Part shown: in pieces, positions 54,760-64,000 of the stretch
Layout: every line of letters starts with the position of its first letter
Position numbering within the stretch: the first letter of the stretch is position 1
Assembly: GCF_012489685.1 (NCBI RefSeq)
Contig: NC_080041.1
Coordinates: 19,283,802-19,347,801, forward strand
Length of the DNA stretch: 64,000 nucleotides
Direction: 5' to 3'
DNA from: Lotus japonicus
Taxonomy: Eukaryota > Streptophyta > Magnoliopsida > Fabales > Fabaceae
Position numbers and translations under genes: made by a program
The notes under the pieces: generated by a model
Database searches by the model: none
What the model was told of the DNA's origin: nothing
Seen by the model: the letters and a program-made list of their open reading frames with translations, nothing else

Positions 54760-55989
54760 CTTTAAGGTGTTAGCTCAACTTGAAACACTAATCACAATTG
54801 CGTCTGTACTTGTGATAATACCAGAACTAGCCCTGGAAGACCAGAAGATAAAGCAATTAGGATTGGAAGAGGAACAGGAAAATTGGAAAATTTTGAAATC
54901 AAAACCTATAAAGACAAAGTGATCAGCAGTTAACAGTAGTAATCGCAGAACACATGCATTATGCAATGTTAATTCTAAAAAAGAACATGATATGGATGAA
55001 CTTGGCTGATGAAAAATCATCAATCAATTTTGTAAATTAAATCAAAATTTATGTAATAATGAACTAACTCATGAAATACCAGAGCATATCCCCTGAAAAT
55101 TCATCAATGAATTTTGTAAATTAAATCAAACTTTATGCAATATTGAACTGATTCAGAAAATACCAGGGAATATCCCCTGAAAATTCATCATTAAATTTTG
55201 TAAATTAAATCAAAATTTGTAATAATGAACATTCCAAGTATGGCCAGAGGACACCAAATTAAAGACTATTCTAGCATCAGTGATCACCACTGGAAAATGT
55301 GATCAAGCTACCACCATAAAAGATGAATGAAAGAATGAGATAAACAGCAGGAAACTACAGTAGTGAGTTTCAGAGTGATGATTTTGAGAAAATAATCACA
55401 ACACAAAACCATGCAATCGAATTCATCCTAGAAAGAAATTATGCAAATTACATAGTACGAATAAAAGGGCATCATTTGAAAGATGAGAGACCTTGGAAAT
55501 CTGATTGATGACTGTAACCCACCAGAGAGTGGAGAAGCAGAAATAGAAAACCATGGTTGGTGTTGAATTGGATAAACTGATAAAGTACTAAAATTAGTAC
55601 GTGGCATTAATGTTGACTTGCCGTGTCGGAAACTACTTTGTTCCATGTGGATTTTTGTTGTGGGAGTAAACAACAGAGGATAGAATTCATTTTTAAACGA
55701 ATTTAATTATTATGCAATAACAACAGTGTGAAAAAATGAGCAGTTAAAGAAATAATTTTATTTTTTCTAGCACTTAAAGGTGCTAAAGCTATAATAAAGA
55801 CGCAAGCTATATAATAAAGAAAAATTGTGCAGTGCTTAGGTATAAACAAATCTAGACAAAGAGATAGTCGAAGTATATCCCTAACAATACCAAGCATTAA
55901 CAATATCGTGATTTTGCTAACCCATGATAACCAAGATAATGCAGTTTTAAATCAACGGAAAAAATAGTTGCAAGACCCTGAAAATTCCA
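54760..55989. repeat. Upstream region of the FQR1-like gene with an 84-bp tandem repeat
   Basis: No gene. A unit of 84 bp containing ATTTTGTAAATTAAATC recurs at about 55027, 55111 and 55195 (2.6 copies, 55012-55230), with some divergence. It could lie in the promoter or a 5' UTR intron of the quinone reductase gene. The rest is AT-rich. Confidence 0.65.
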
Positions 55990-56526
55990 TGCTCTATGAA
56001 TCCAGATATCCTTCACCTACACATCGATATCCTCAATGTGCTCAAAATCCACTTTATTACAAACCAAACCAAGACCGGACCAATCTGAATACCACAGGGA
56101 AGAGTTACGTTGTCATTTCTTGGCCGCCACTTGAACTCATGTTTTAGCGTATTCCAAGCTTTAACAATACTCTTCCAAGTATACAAACTATTTTGACCCA
56201 CAACAAAAAGATCAGGACTCTAAACTTACATAATTAGCGCTCAAAATATTAGTTCAAAAACTATTATCCTTTGTAATTAACTTCCAATTTAACTTGTCTG
56301 AGGAGAGAAATATTTTGCAGCCTAGAATTCTTAATGTCAAGACCTCCTGAAACCCTAGGAGAAGTAAAGACCAATTAACCAAATGTAAACCACGAGAGAC
56401 TTCATCCTTACACCACACCAAGGTTCTAGTAGTGCAAGCAATTACATCACAAATAATATGGGCAAGCCAGAAAATATGCATTGGATAAACTGAAATTAAA
56501 GTGAGCAACAATTTCGCTTGCAACAA
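55990..56526 (-). pseudogene. LINE ORF2 C-terminal remnant
   Basis: On the - strand SRGLHLVNW and, in the next frame, GGLDIKNSRLQNISLL are the familiar region after the reverse transcriptase of plant L1-type LINEs. YTWKSIVKAWNTLKHEF further on belongs to the C-terminal part. Frameshifts and stops break it. The RT core is absent. Orientation is the same as the LINE remnant at 59-61 kb, so both may be parts of one old element or of two. Confidence 0.7.
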
Positions 56527-59000
56527 CTAATTCACATTATTTTAGTACATATATAATAATAATAATAAAATTAATTAATTATTCACTAACAGTAATATTA
56601 TTTTTTTTGAAATTTAACCGTAATATATACTACCACTCATTTATAAATATGAACTTAAGAAAAGCAAATATAGAATAATTTATATCTATGATGAGCTTTT
56701 ATTTACTTATATAATTTTTATAATTTAAATATAGGATAATTTGTTAAAAAAATAAACAATTTTAAAAAAAAATTGAAATTTAATTACATTTTATTATTTA
56801 TTTTGTGCTACTTCTTCTAAGTCATAATCAATTGGTTACATATATAATTTAAATTTAATTAGGCTAATTAATAAAACAAGAAGAAGGGGATTTGAGGTGG
56901 TTAAAGAAGAGGAGGAGGAGGAGGAGTTGAGTTTATTTGGGGTATGTTTTGTCATTTGTAAAAACATTAATTTTTTTTAACTATAGTCATTGATTTATTG
57001 ACATGGTTTTCCGATGAATCAAAAAAATTGATTTAACAAAAAAAAAATCCATGTGGAAGTTGTGTTGGATATCACAACAAGAATATGCTAATTTAGCATA
57101 TAAATTTATTGTGGATCACGACAACGACGTTAAGTTTCTCACTTTTGAGTCAGTTTAGTAAACGCAAAGCCTACGCGAATATGGAGAAGGAATAAAAACT
57201 CACTTAAAGTTTGTGTCAGCTTGTTTAACGGTAGATAGCGTCAGGGTTTCACAATTTAGCACCGGTTAAGTTTGACACTATATTAACATACCAACTCACC
57301 GTCGTACTAGCAACAAATAATGATGACTATGTAATTCTGATGCTAAATTCACTGACCAATTTAGCGTTGGTGCAGAATGACGCTAACTCTGCCTGTGTGC
57401 GACCCACTTCAAGGGCGGGAACATTAGCGTTATCTAGGCCAAGACTAAAAGCCGTAATTTTCTCCATCCAGTTCTTTATAAGCCTCTCTCAACCAATTTT
57501 TTTCTCAAACTCTACTTTTTCTCTTTTCTTCCTCCGCCCATCTCCACTGGTATGTCGCATTCGCTTTCTCTACTGCTCCTCATCTTCACCCCAGCTTTAC
57601 CGCCCCATTACTCGACACTATCACCTTCCCTTTAGCGTCTCTCACCCGCCATCTGTGAATATACCTATGTTACCGCCCTCTTTCTTCCTCTGCGACCCTC
57701 TCCCTCGGTAGTTAGGTCCACACCTTTACCACCCTCCTCATTGTCATCCCTCTCTTGCCACCCCATTGTTGTGTTGCTTTCTCTTTGTTGCACCACTACC
57801 ATCCCACTTATGTTGCCCTAATTTTGCGTCGTCGCCACCCTACCCATTTTGTCAGGCAACGATTCAATTGGTGAGTTGCCTCACTGTCGATTCCCCTGCT
57901 ACAATATTCACTACCTTCAATTGGATTTTATGGTATACGTTCATTTTTTTTTCTTTTGATAAGTATCACATTTGTGTGTTTTATTTGCTGATAATGAGTT
58001 TAATTTTATTTACTTTTCTGAGTTATATTTTTCTATTGTGTACGTATTTGATAGATGTATCAAATAGAATATATTATGAATTGGTTTGTCAAAGTATAAT
58101 TCATGATCAAGGGTAACGACAAGGCCGACTTGACACTAGTACCATAGTACGTTTGTAAACTTAAAATGATTGTTGGTTTAGTTTACTTAAATGATTTTGA
58201 ATGCTAATTTTTTTAGTTTTATTTTAGCGGGCCGTGTGTATGTTACAAATTGGTTTGACAAAATATAAGCAAAGTACCTTGTGCTTGGTAAGCAACAAAA
58301 TGAGCTGCTAAAGAGAAATGTACTCGCATTATATGGAAAGGCAACTTCCAGCACTATATGAAAATGGATTACACCAAAATATATGGCAAGAGATAGTCTC
58401 AAATATCATAAAGAAAATGAAATTGTTAGCAACGTGTTGCTCATTTACTGTTTTTTACTAGTTATATAGTAAAGTGGGAAGAACTGAATATAAAATATTA
58501 GAATATTCTTATATTTGGATGTATTGTATGTAAAAGTAGAATATATATGAATTCTAAATATATTCTTATGCTTTGATGTGTATTGTATGTAAAAGTTGGT
58601 AAACATTTTGTTTAGATGTTATACCTATTGTGAATATAGAAATGAATTGATGTAACAAAAAATGAAATAATTCTACCATATAATCTAATACGGGAAGACT
58701 ATAAAATAAATATTTGTATGGCTGAAAGACTATAAAAGAAACTTAACAGCAAAAAAGTAAACGTATAAAAGAAAAAGAAAAAATAATTATCTCTCTTGCG
58801 GTCTTGGTTTGCTCTTTGATGGGAGGTTTTCGGTTGTTCTGCCGGTGTTGGTTGCTCTGTTCCTGGTTCTGCTGCATGGGCTTTCGTGGTTGGCAGTGTA
58901 CTTTGGGTTGTTTCTCTTAGGCTTTAGGGGTTTTTCTATCTCTATTTGATCCCTTTGACGAAGTTTGTGAATCTTGTCAATTTTCTCATCATTATATCAA
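56527..59000. other. AT-rich DNA without a supported gene
   Basis: Two open frames at 57340-57711 and 57766-58116 are of biased composition and resemble nothing I know. TTAGCGT and GACGCTAA motifs recur at 57230-57440. A GTTGTTC-rich stretch at 58790-58930 looks like a non-LTR element tail but is not provable by eye. Confidence 0.4.
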
Positions 59001-59497
59001 TATTTTTTTTTGAAAGAGAAAAGGATTTATTAATAATGAAGCCTGAGCTAAGAAAACTCAAGGCTAAATACAAAGAACAAAAGTCTGGACCCGTAACTGA
59101 ACAAAAAAGACCCACCACCAGCCCTCAGAATGTGCTCGCAGCATGACTTATGAAAACTCAAGAACGAGCCTCATTAAAACCTTGCTTGGAAAAACCCAGT
59201 GAGAAAAAACCAAGCAAGAAAAAAGAGTACCACATTTTTGGGATAGCCAATCTGCCCGTAGAAGCAATGACAAAATTCTCACAACAACCAAAATGATAAT
59301 AACTAAAGCACAAAAAACCCAAAAATCCCCAAATCATCCACCCCTCATTCCCCTCTCTCAAAATATATTTTACTCCTCAACAAACCAACAATTAATTTAT
59401 GCCTCAACTACAAACTACTTTTTCCACTACTTCCCTCTTTGTTGAATCTCCTTACCCACGAACACTCCATGTCCATGTAATCCAAGGTCCTGACATA
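59001..59497 (-). pseudogene. LINE ORF2 start, then deleted remainder and A-tract
   Basis: Just after the ORF1 stop, the - strand reads MSGPWITWTWSVRG and, past a stop, STKREVVEKVVC, resembling the endonuclease start (WNVRGLG) of plant LINE ORF2. The rest of ORF2 is missing. An A-run at about 59003-59012 (- strand) may be the 3' tail. Confidence 0.5.
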
Positions 59498-60992
59498 TTA
59501 ATTGAGATGTGGGTGATTTTGGCGTATTTCTGCTTCTAGACCGCGAAGCATCAGAGCCTCCGATCCTCGAGGCTTCAAACCTAACTGCTTGCCTAGCAAC
59601 CACACTCTCTGTGCACGGGTTGACACTCCGTCTTCTCCTTGAACGGGTTCTAGAAAATCAACTGGAAGGGGTTTAGGTTTATTCTTACTACCTTTTGGAT
59701 GCCCCCTCTGAGACCTCTTCTTCAATGAGTCTGTATTTGGTGATTTCTTTACTGCTGGGGAAGCCAGGGCAGAATCAGCAGCACATGATGGATCACTGGA
59801 GTGCTGTTTAGATGTCGGGGATTCTTCTTGAATGAACGCAAAAGGGAAAGGTCGATCGCAGAACGTGCGTTGCCTGATTATCTAATGCGGTCTTGTGTGA
59901 ATAAACACGTCTTGCGTTTCACGTTGTGCCTCAAAAGGTGTCGATGTTATCAAAGGTGTCACCGAACCAGGTAAGTGATTCTGCTTACTGAATTGAATAG
60001 GCAAACACGTCCTTGCACCTTGATGATGAGTAAAATTATGTGGGTCCCAGTAAAAAGATAAATATGGCTGAAGATAATTGTTATTCAGGAGAAAATCTTG
60101 GAAATTGAATGAATATCCTGTAACTGAAAATTTTCTCTCATAATTAACTGGATTTTGAATTTTCTTATCACAAATACCCTGAGAAGTTATATTAGTTCTC
60201 CAAGCCTCAAGCTCCTGTAACGTATAACCTGCTTCAATGAGATCCTGGAATTGCTCCTTCACTTCTGCTCCTGCATTCATGGCTGCCCCATCTCCTTTCG
60301 AATTCAAATTTGAATTTGCCGCTACTAGAGTCCCGTTGTCCGACGAGACCAACGAGCGAAGCTCCACCGCCGACGAAACCTCATGGCAAGCCACCTGTGA
60401 ACGGCCCCCCATCTTCCCCGGCTGCCCGAAAACAACAGAACGAAGACCGTCCAAATTTGCGTTTCTAAAAACTTCATCCTCTTCGTCAGAATCTACCTCT
60501 ACCGCAGATTCATAATCCTTTTCATGTGATCCTGGTTGGTTTGGATAAAAATCATTGTTACAGGCATCACTTTCCTCATCTTCATCAACAGAAGCGTTAT
60601 CCTCTTCTGAATTAGAAATCTTGACCGGTGTTGACGGCATGGCAGGTAATTTCAAACCATCATCACCGACAACCTCCACTTCACCGGCAGCCACCACCGA
60701 GTCATGCTCCAAATCTTCGGTATCATCAAAGCCATCGCCGCTGCTGTCCTCTGAATCACTAGAATCCACCACCACGTGGCGAGAGATCCCCCTAACACCC
60801 CCCACACCCCCACTAGAGAACTCTGGAAGTAGAAGAATCTTATGGAGCGCATCATCGATTTGAGCCCAAACCTCTTTACCTGAAACCCATGGTTTTTCCA
60901 CCCCCAGCAAGACCCTGGCAACATCATACCTGCACCGATTCTGAGTCGCATCATCACGGTAGACCACACGTCCCAAGCCCGCCAACACCACT
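59498..60992 (-). pseudogene. LINE ORF1, 5' end cut off by a CACTA transposon
   Basis: The - strand frame runs from the CACTA junction at 60992 to a stop at 59498, with one in-frame TAG at 59882-59884. The beginning, GRVVYRDDATQNRCRYDVARVLL, resembles the end of the DUF4283-like RNA-binding domain in plant LINE ORF1. An acidic Ser-rich stretch follows, and the end has RGHPKGSKNKPKP, a slightly altered AT-hook as often seen in these proteins. ORF1 would package LINE RNA. No ATG is expected here because the N-terminal half is separated by the CACTA insertion. One stop and no frameshift mean it decayed recently. Confidence 0.65.
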
Positions 60993-61300
60993 CACTACAC
61001 CATAAATGGCCTTTAACAGCGGTTGAAAATAGCCTTTTACAGCGGTTTTCAGCGGTCCAGAACCGCTGTAGATCTCGCCGCTGTAAAAGCCTTAACAGCG
61101 GTTCTAACCGCTGTAAAAGACGCATTATTTACAGCGGTTGATTTAATAAAACCGCTGTAAATACAGACCTACAACAGCTGTTCTCTAGAATAACCGCTAT
61201 ACTTGAGTCTTCTTTTACAGCGGTTTCAGCCGGTAACCGCTGTAATTGATAATATATATTACAGCGGTTCCACCACGGAACCGCTGTAATTTGTTTTTTT
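60993..61300. repeat. CACTA terminal and subterminal repeats
   Basis: Around a dozen copies of the 9-mer ACAGCGGTT or its complement AACCGCTGT lie between 61014 and 61290, several as close inverted pairs. In CACTA elements such repeats bind the TnpA-type protein. Confidence 0.88.
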
Positions 61301-61871
61301 TTTTGGTTGAATTAATTACCACCCCTGTTCAGCCAAAAGATCAACATTTCTTTTTTTTGAAAAGAAGATATATTGATCATAATTTAACCGAAATGGTACA
61401 CATTTCAACAACTATGAAAGACTGCAAAATCAATACACATCACCAAACTAAAACAAGGTATAGCACAGTAACATAAGCTAAAACAAGGTATAGCATATAA
61501 GCACAGTAACATCTCATGTAAACAGAACCTCTATTCTTATAGCAAGCATATGGACAGTAATTCCATGACAGCAAAAAAAAAACTCCCATAAATGAGTTTC
61601 TGCAATAGAAATGTGTCTTGAGTCTCCAAATCATAAGGACCCTCTCCCCATTTGAGTCTTCCAAACAAAAAAGATCAACATTTTCTGAACTTCAGCATAT
61701 CAAGTCAGCCATAAAATAAACATTTTCTGAACTTCAGCATATCAAAACCAATATATCTAAATATCAAAAGCTTCATAAATTCGAAGCAATTTCTAAAGTG
61801 CGTAATATCTCAACCACGTCCTTAACTTCATCTACCACCATCTCATAGATAACTATCCAATAGATTAAATA
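61301..61871. other. CACTA interior, 3' side of the protease gene
   Basis: AT-rich DNA, probably the 3' UTR of the protease gene. Short repeats (AGCTAAAACAAGGTATAGCA, about 61447 and 61478; ACATTTTCTGAACTTCAGCA, about 61678 and 61720) are present. No ORF is supported. Confidence 0.45.
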
Positions 61872-62144
61872 CTAAAAACAATTGTAAAAAACATAAGCGG
61901 CCCACTCATCTTTAACTTCACGCAATTGCTCTTCATTGTAGGAAACGAACTGACAATCTTCAAAACACTACAAAACAGCATAAAAATAGAGTTAAGTTAC
62001 AATTAGAGCTTTTAAAATCCAATGTGAACGCATATCAAAGTTTCTTACTTTCGTTGGGATCACAAGTTGTTGGTGAGTGATGATATCTTTCATGAACTTC
62101 ATCACATAATATCCGCAATCAACACTATTAGTCTGACGATGGCA
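61872..62144 (-). CDS. Ulp1-type (C48) cysteine protease, last two exons, CACTA gene
   Basis: Exon 62144-62049 lies between a TTTTGTAG acceptor and a GTAAG donor and encodes CHRQTNSVDCGYYVMKFMKD, with the catalytic Cys in VDCGYYVM, and runs on to VIPTK. After a short intron, exon 61967-61872 encodes FVSYNEEQLREVKDEWAAYV and ends at TAG. Splicing keeps the frame. This ending is usual for the SUMO-protease-like domain carried by many plant CACTA elements. The catalytic His and Asp exons lie further right and were not found by eye. The role in transposition is not known; cutting SUMO or a similar tag from target proteins is the family expectation. Confidence 0.82.
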
Positions 62145-64000
62145 CTACAAAAGCCAAAGAATAAACACTAAATGAATGCTGTAAACTCAGATATCTTTGT
62201 TCTATATAGAAAACTTCATGTAAATAAATAGACAAGTTTATAAACAGACACTACTCTATTTTACATTAACTTAGCTACAAGTTATAGGTTGCCAGCTATA
62301 TCACGAGGCAAATGATACTTAGCAGCTACTACAAGTATGAATTTAGCAGCTATTTAACGACTGGATAGAGTGCACCACTGGGGAAGCAAAATGCTATCAC
62401 TATCAAGAAGCTAAAGAGCTTGTTTGTTTCTCAAAAGGTCAATACCTTATCTCTCTTGAAGCTTGCTGCCAGTCAATCAACAATTTTCTACAGCGAATAG
62501 AAATGATAAGAAAGTTAGCAAACAAATGTTGATCATGGGCATACACCAAAGTATAACTTTTATAGTTTACAGTACTAAAAAAGAAACAAGTCAAACATAA
62601 TCGAAGTCACCACCACCTAAGCCCGTATCACCGGAAGTAGACAACACTTCAAACTGTGATGCTGCTTTATGTGAGAGGAGATTTTAATAATCTGCTTGGG
62701 AATTAAACTAACGGTTTCAATAAAAGCATATAAACCTGTTAATGAAACTGAGTAATGAAGAATGAGACTAGAAAAGGTTGACAAGTGGATTTTCCAAATA
62801 AAAGTGGATCAACTGCAAACAAAGCCATATATCAAAATATCAAGTTTCTAACTACAAGCCTGCAATTAACAGATAAATTGAACATATATCAAAATTAGCA
62901 CCTATATTAAGGTTGGAAATTGAAAATTTCTAGCAAGGTTTAATTCTTTGCAGTTTTTAAAGAAGCTTGCAAGAGTAAAATCCTGCATAGTTAGAATTAG
63001 AATAACTATCAATTCAACAAGCACGACCCTTTAGGAAAGTCTTGACTCTTGAAAATAAAATACAATTCATATTGGACAGTAAGAAGAATGTTTCTGAACC
63101 AAAGCATCATTGATCATAAACTTGTATCAAAGCTCTTTTATAACTAGGTTGAGCCTTTACTGCATCAGATGTTGAAATATCAAAGAATTGCAACCTTCAT
63201 TAGTTAATACAATTTAAAATCCAAATAAGGTGGTAAAAGTTACAAATTAAACCGAGATAGACACTAACTCATCCATAAGATATATGATTCCATCATTCAG
63301 GGCACAATATATTTTGAAGCTCACCTTTAATACCTGAATGATTCAAAAACTAATAAAGTCAGAGAAGTAGTTAACAAGAGACATTTTTTGATACATAAAT
63401 CTGCTACTTTATGAGAAGTACATACCAGGGCCAAAGCATCCTGTGTTAGAAAAATTCAAAGAGCCAATCATTCAGGCTGCAAGGTAGTAAATCAAGTAAA
63501 TTCAATATTATATAAGGAAGAGAAAATGCAGAAATTTCAACAGAAAATGAAAGATTCTAACTTTCTAAGCATAAGTCTTACCTGCAATTTCTTACCTGAA
63601 AACCAAAATTAAATTACCTAGTATCAGAAACACAACTAGAAAATTACATTTGTCAATGTGTAACATAAATTATTTTAAAAAAAAGTGGGGATGAAAAAAA
63701 GAAGAAGACAACCTGTGAAGGTCTTCAAGTTGGAGTTAAAATTGAATATCTGTTGAAGCATCAAAGACGCTGCATAAAGGCCTTCTCTCCATCTCCTCAA
63801 TCAGTACTCAGTAGTACCCAAACATCGACATCTGCACGCTGCAATCTGGATCAGAAATCCTCCAAATCCATAACTGAATAAAAAACCTAACCACAGAATC
63901 TGCCATCGCACCTTCCGTTTCCGTCGTTTGGGGGGAGAAAGGAGAGGAGTACTCTCTGCTTCTCGTTTCATCAGCGACCATTTCTGTCTCCTTTGCCTCC
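62145..64000. other. CACTA interior, unresolved
   Basis: AT-rich, intron-like DNA. A short frame on the - strand near 62592-62670 (STSGDTGLGGGDFDYV then stop) could be an exon end, and GC-richer DNA at 63760-64000 could be an exon or UTR, but I cannot place either. Confidence 0.3.

Larger units (their letters stand above)
60993..64000 (-). mobile_element. CACTA (En/Spm) transposon, one end and part of a gene
   Basis: The inverted end CACTACACCATAAATGG starts at 60993. About 300 bp of subterminal repeats follow (ACAGCGGTT and AACCGCTGTAA in both directions), a hallmark of CACTA elements. The flanking three bases are ACT (60990-60992); the other end lies right of the window. The interior has a - strand gene whose last two exons encode an Ulp1-type protease; 62145-64000 probably holds more introns and exons that I could not resolve. 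Confidence 0.85.

Noticed and set aside
57340..58116. Two open frames of 123 and 116 residues
   Set aside because: Biased Ser/Leu/Pro/Phe-rich translations without a recognisable domain, good start context or splice structure.
62445..62490. Possible small exon just upstream of the Ulp1 exons
   Set aside because: Splice-like borders, but its phase does not join the next exon without a stop.
62592..62670. Possible CACTA exon ending STSGDTGLGGGDFDYV
   Set aside because: A single short frame with an uncertain acceptor and no homology I can name.
1..64000. CRISPR array, bacterial operon, tRNA or rRNA
   Set aside because: The tandem repeats lack spacer structure and the genes are plant or retroelement; no cloverleaf or rRNA sequence was seen.

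Overview
This is plant nuclear DNA, most likely from a papilionoid legume. The intact UDP-glycosyltransferases closely resemble the legume UGT71G1 group, the copia elements are of the Sirevirus/SIRE type, one gene has short plant-type introns, and intergenic DNA is AT-rich. The species is inference. Only three host genes look usable: UGT-A (29238-30644, +), UGT-C (50451-51854, -) and a four-exon FQR1-like quinone reductase (52955-54759, -). Nearly everything else is mobile DNA, much of it nested.

Region 1-26411 is a pile of Sirevirus-type copia elements on the + strand. Element A enters from the left edge as RT/RNase H, then an env-like third ORF, an antisense ORF, a purine-tract region and a broken 3' LTR. 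A stray env fragment follows, then element 2 (5' LTR, PBS, gag, RT/RNase H and an open env-like ORF, but no protease or integrase). Element 2 stops abruptly at 15802. From 15803 the sequence repeats 1039-6631 almost base for base (one difference noticed) and ends in a complete 3' LTR. That LTR is split by a 4044-bp solo LTR (22114-26157, TSD GTAGG), which carries a hairpin array with covarying arms and an acidic ORF.

Region 26412-28432 holds an older reverse-strand copia gag-protease remnant, itself hit by a Tourist-like MITE, and then a broken coding fragment of unknown origin. Region 29-36 kb and 50-52 kb is a UGT71-type cluster: UGT-A with a Gln-to-His change at the last PSPG position, UGT-B frameshifted, a small N-terminal relic, and UGT-C. 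A long-TIR element and a MITE lie among them.

Region 36311-50079 reads as one non-autonomous Helitron on the - strand. It carries exon-like pieces of host genes (MIC60-like, HK1-like, others unnamed). A young 9104-bp Sirevirus-like copia (38855-47958), with LTRs of equal length that look identical, TSD CTCTG and open gag-pol and third ORFs, has inserted into the MIC60-like piece.

Region 55-64 kb holds LINE remnants on the - strand and, from 60993 to the right edge, one end of a CACTA transposon whose - strand gene ends in two Ulp1-type cysteine protease exons. No rRNA, tRNA or CRISPR was seen.
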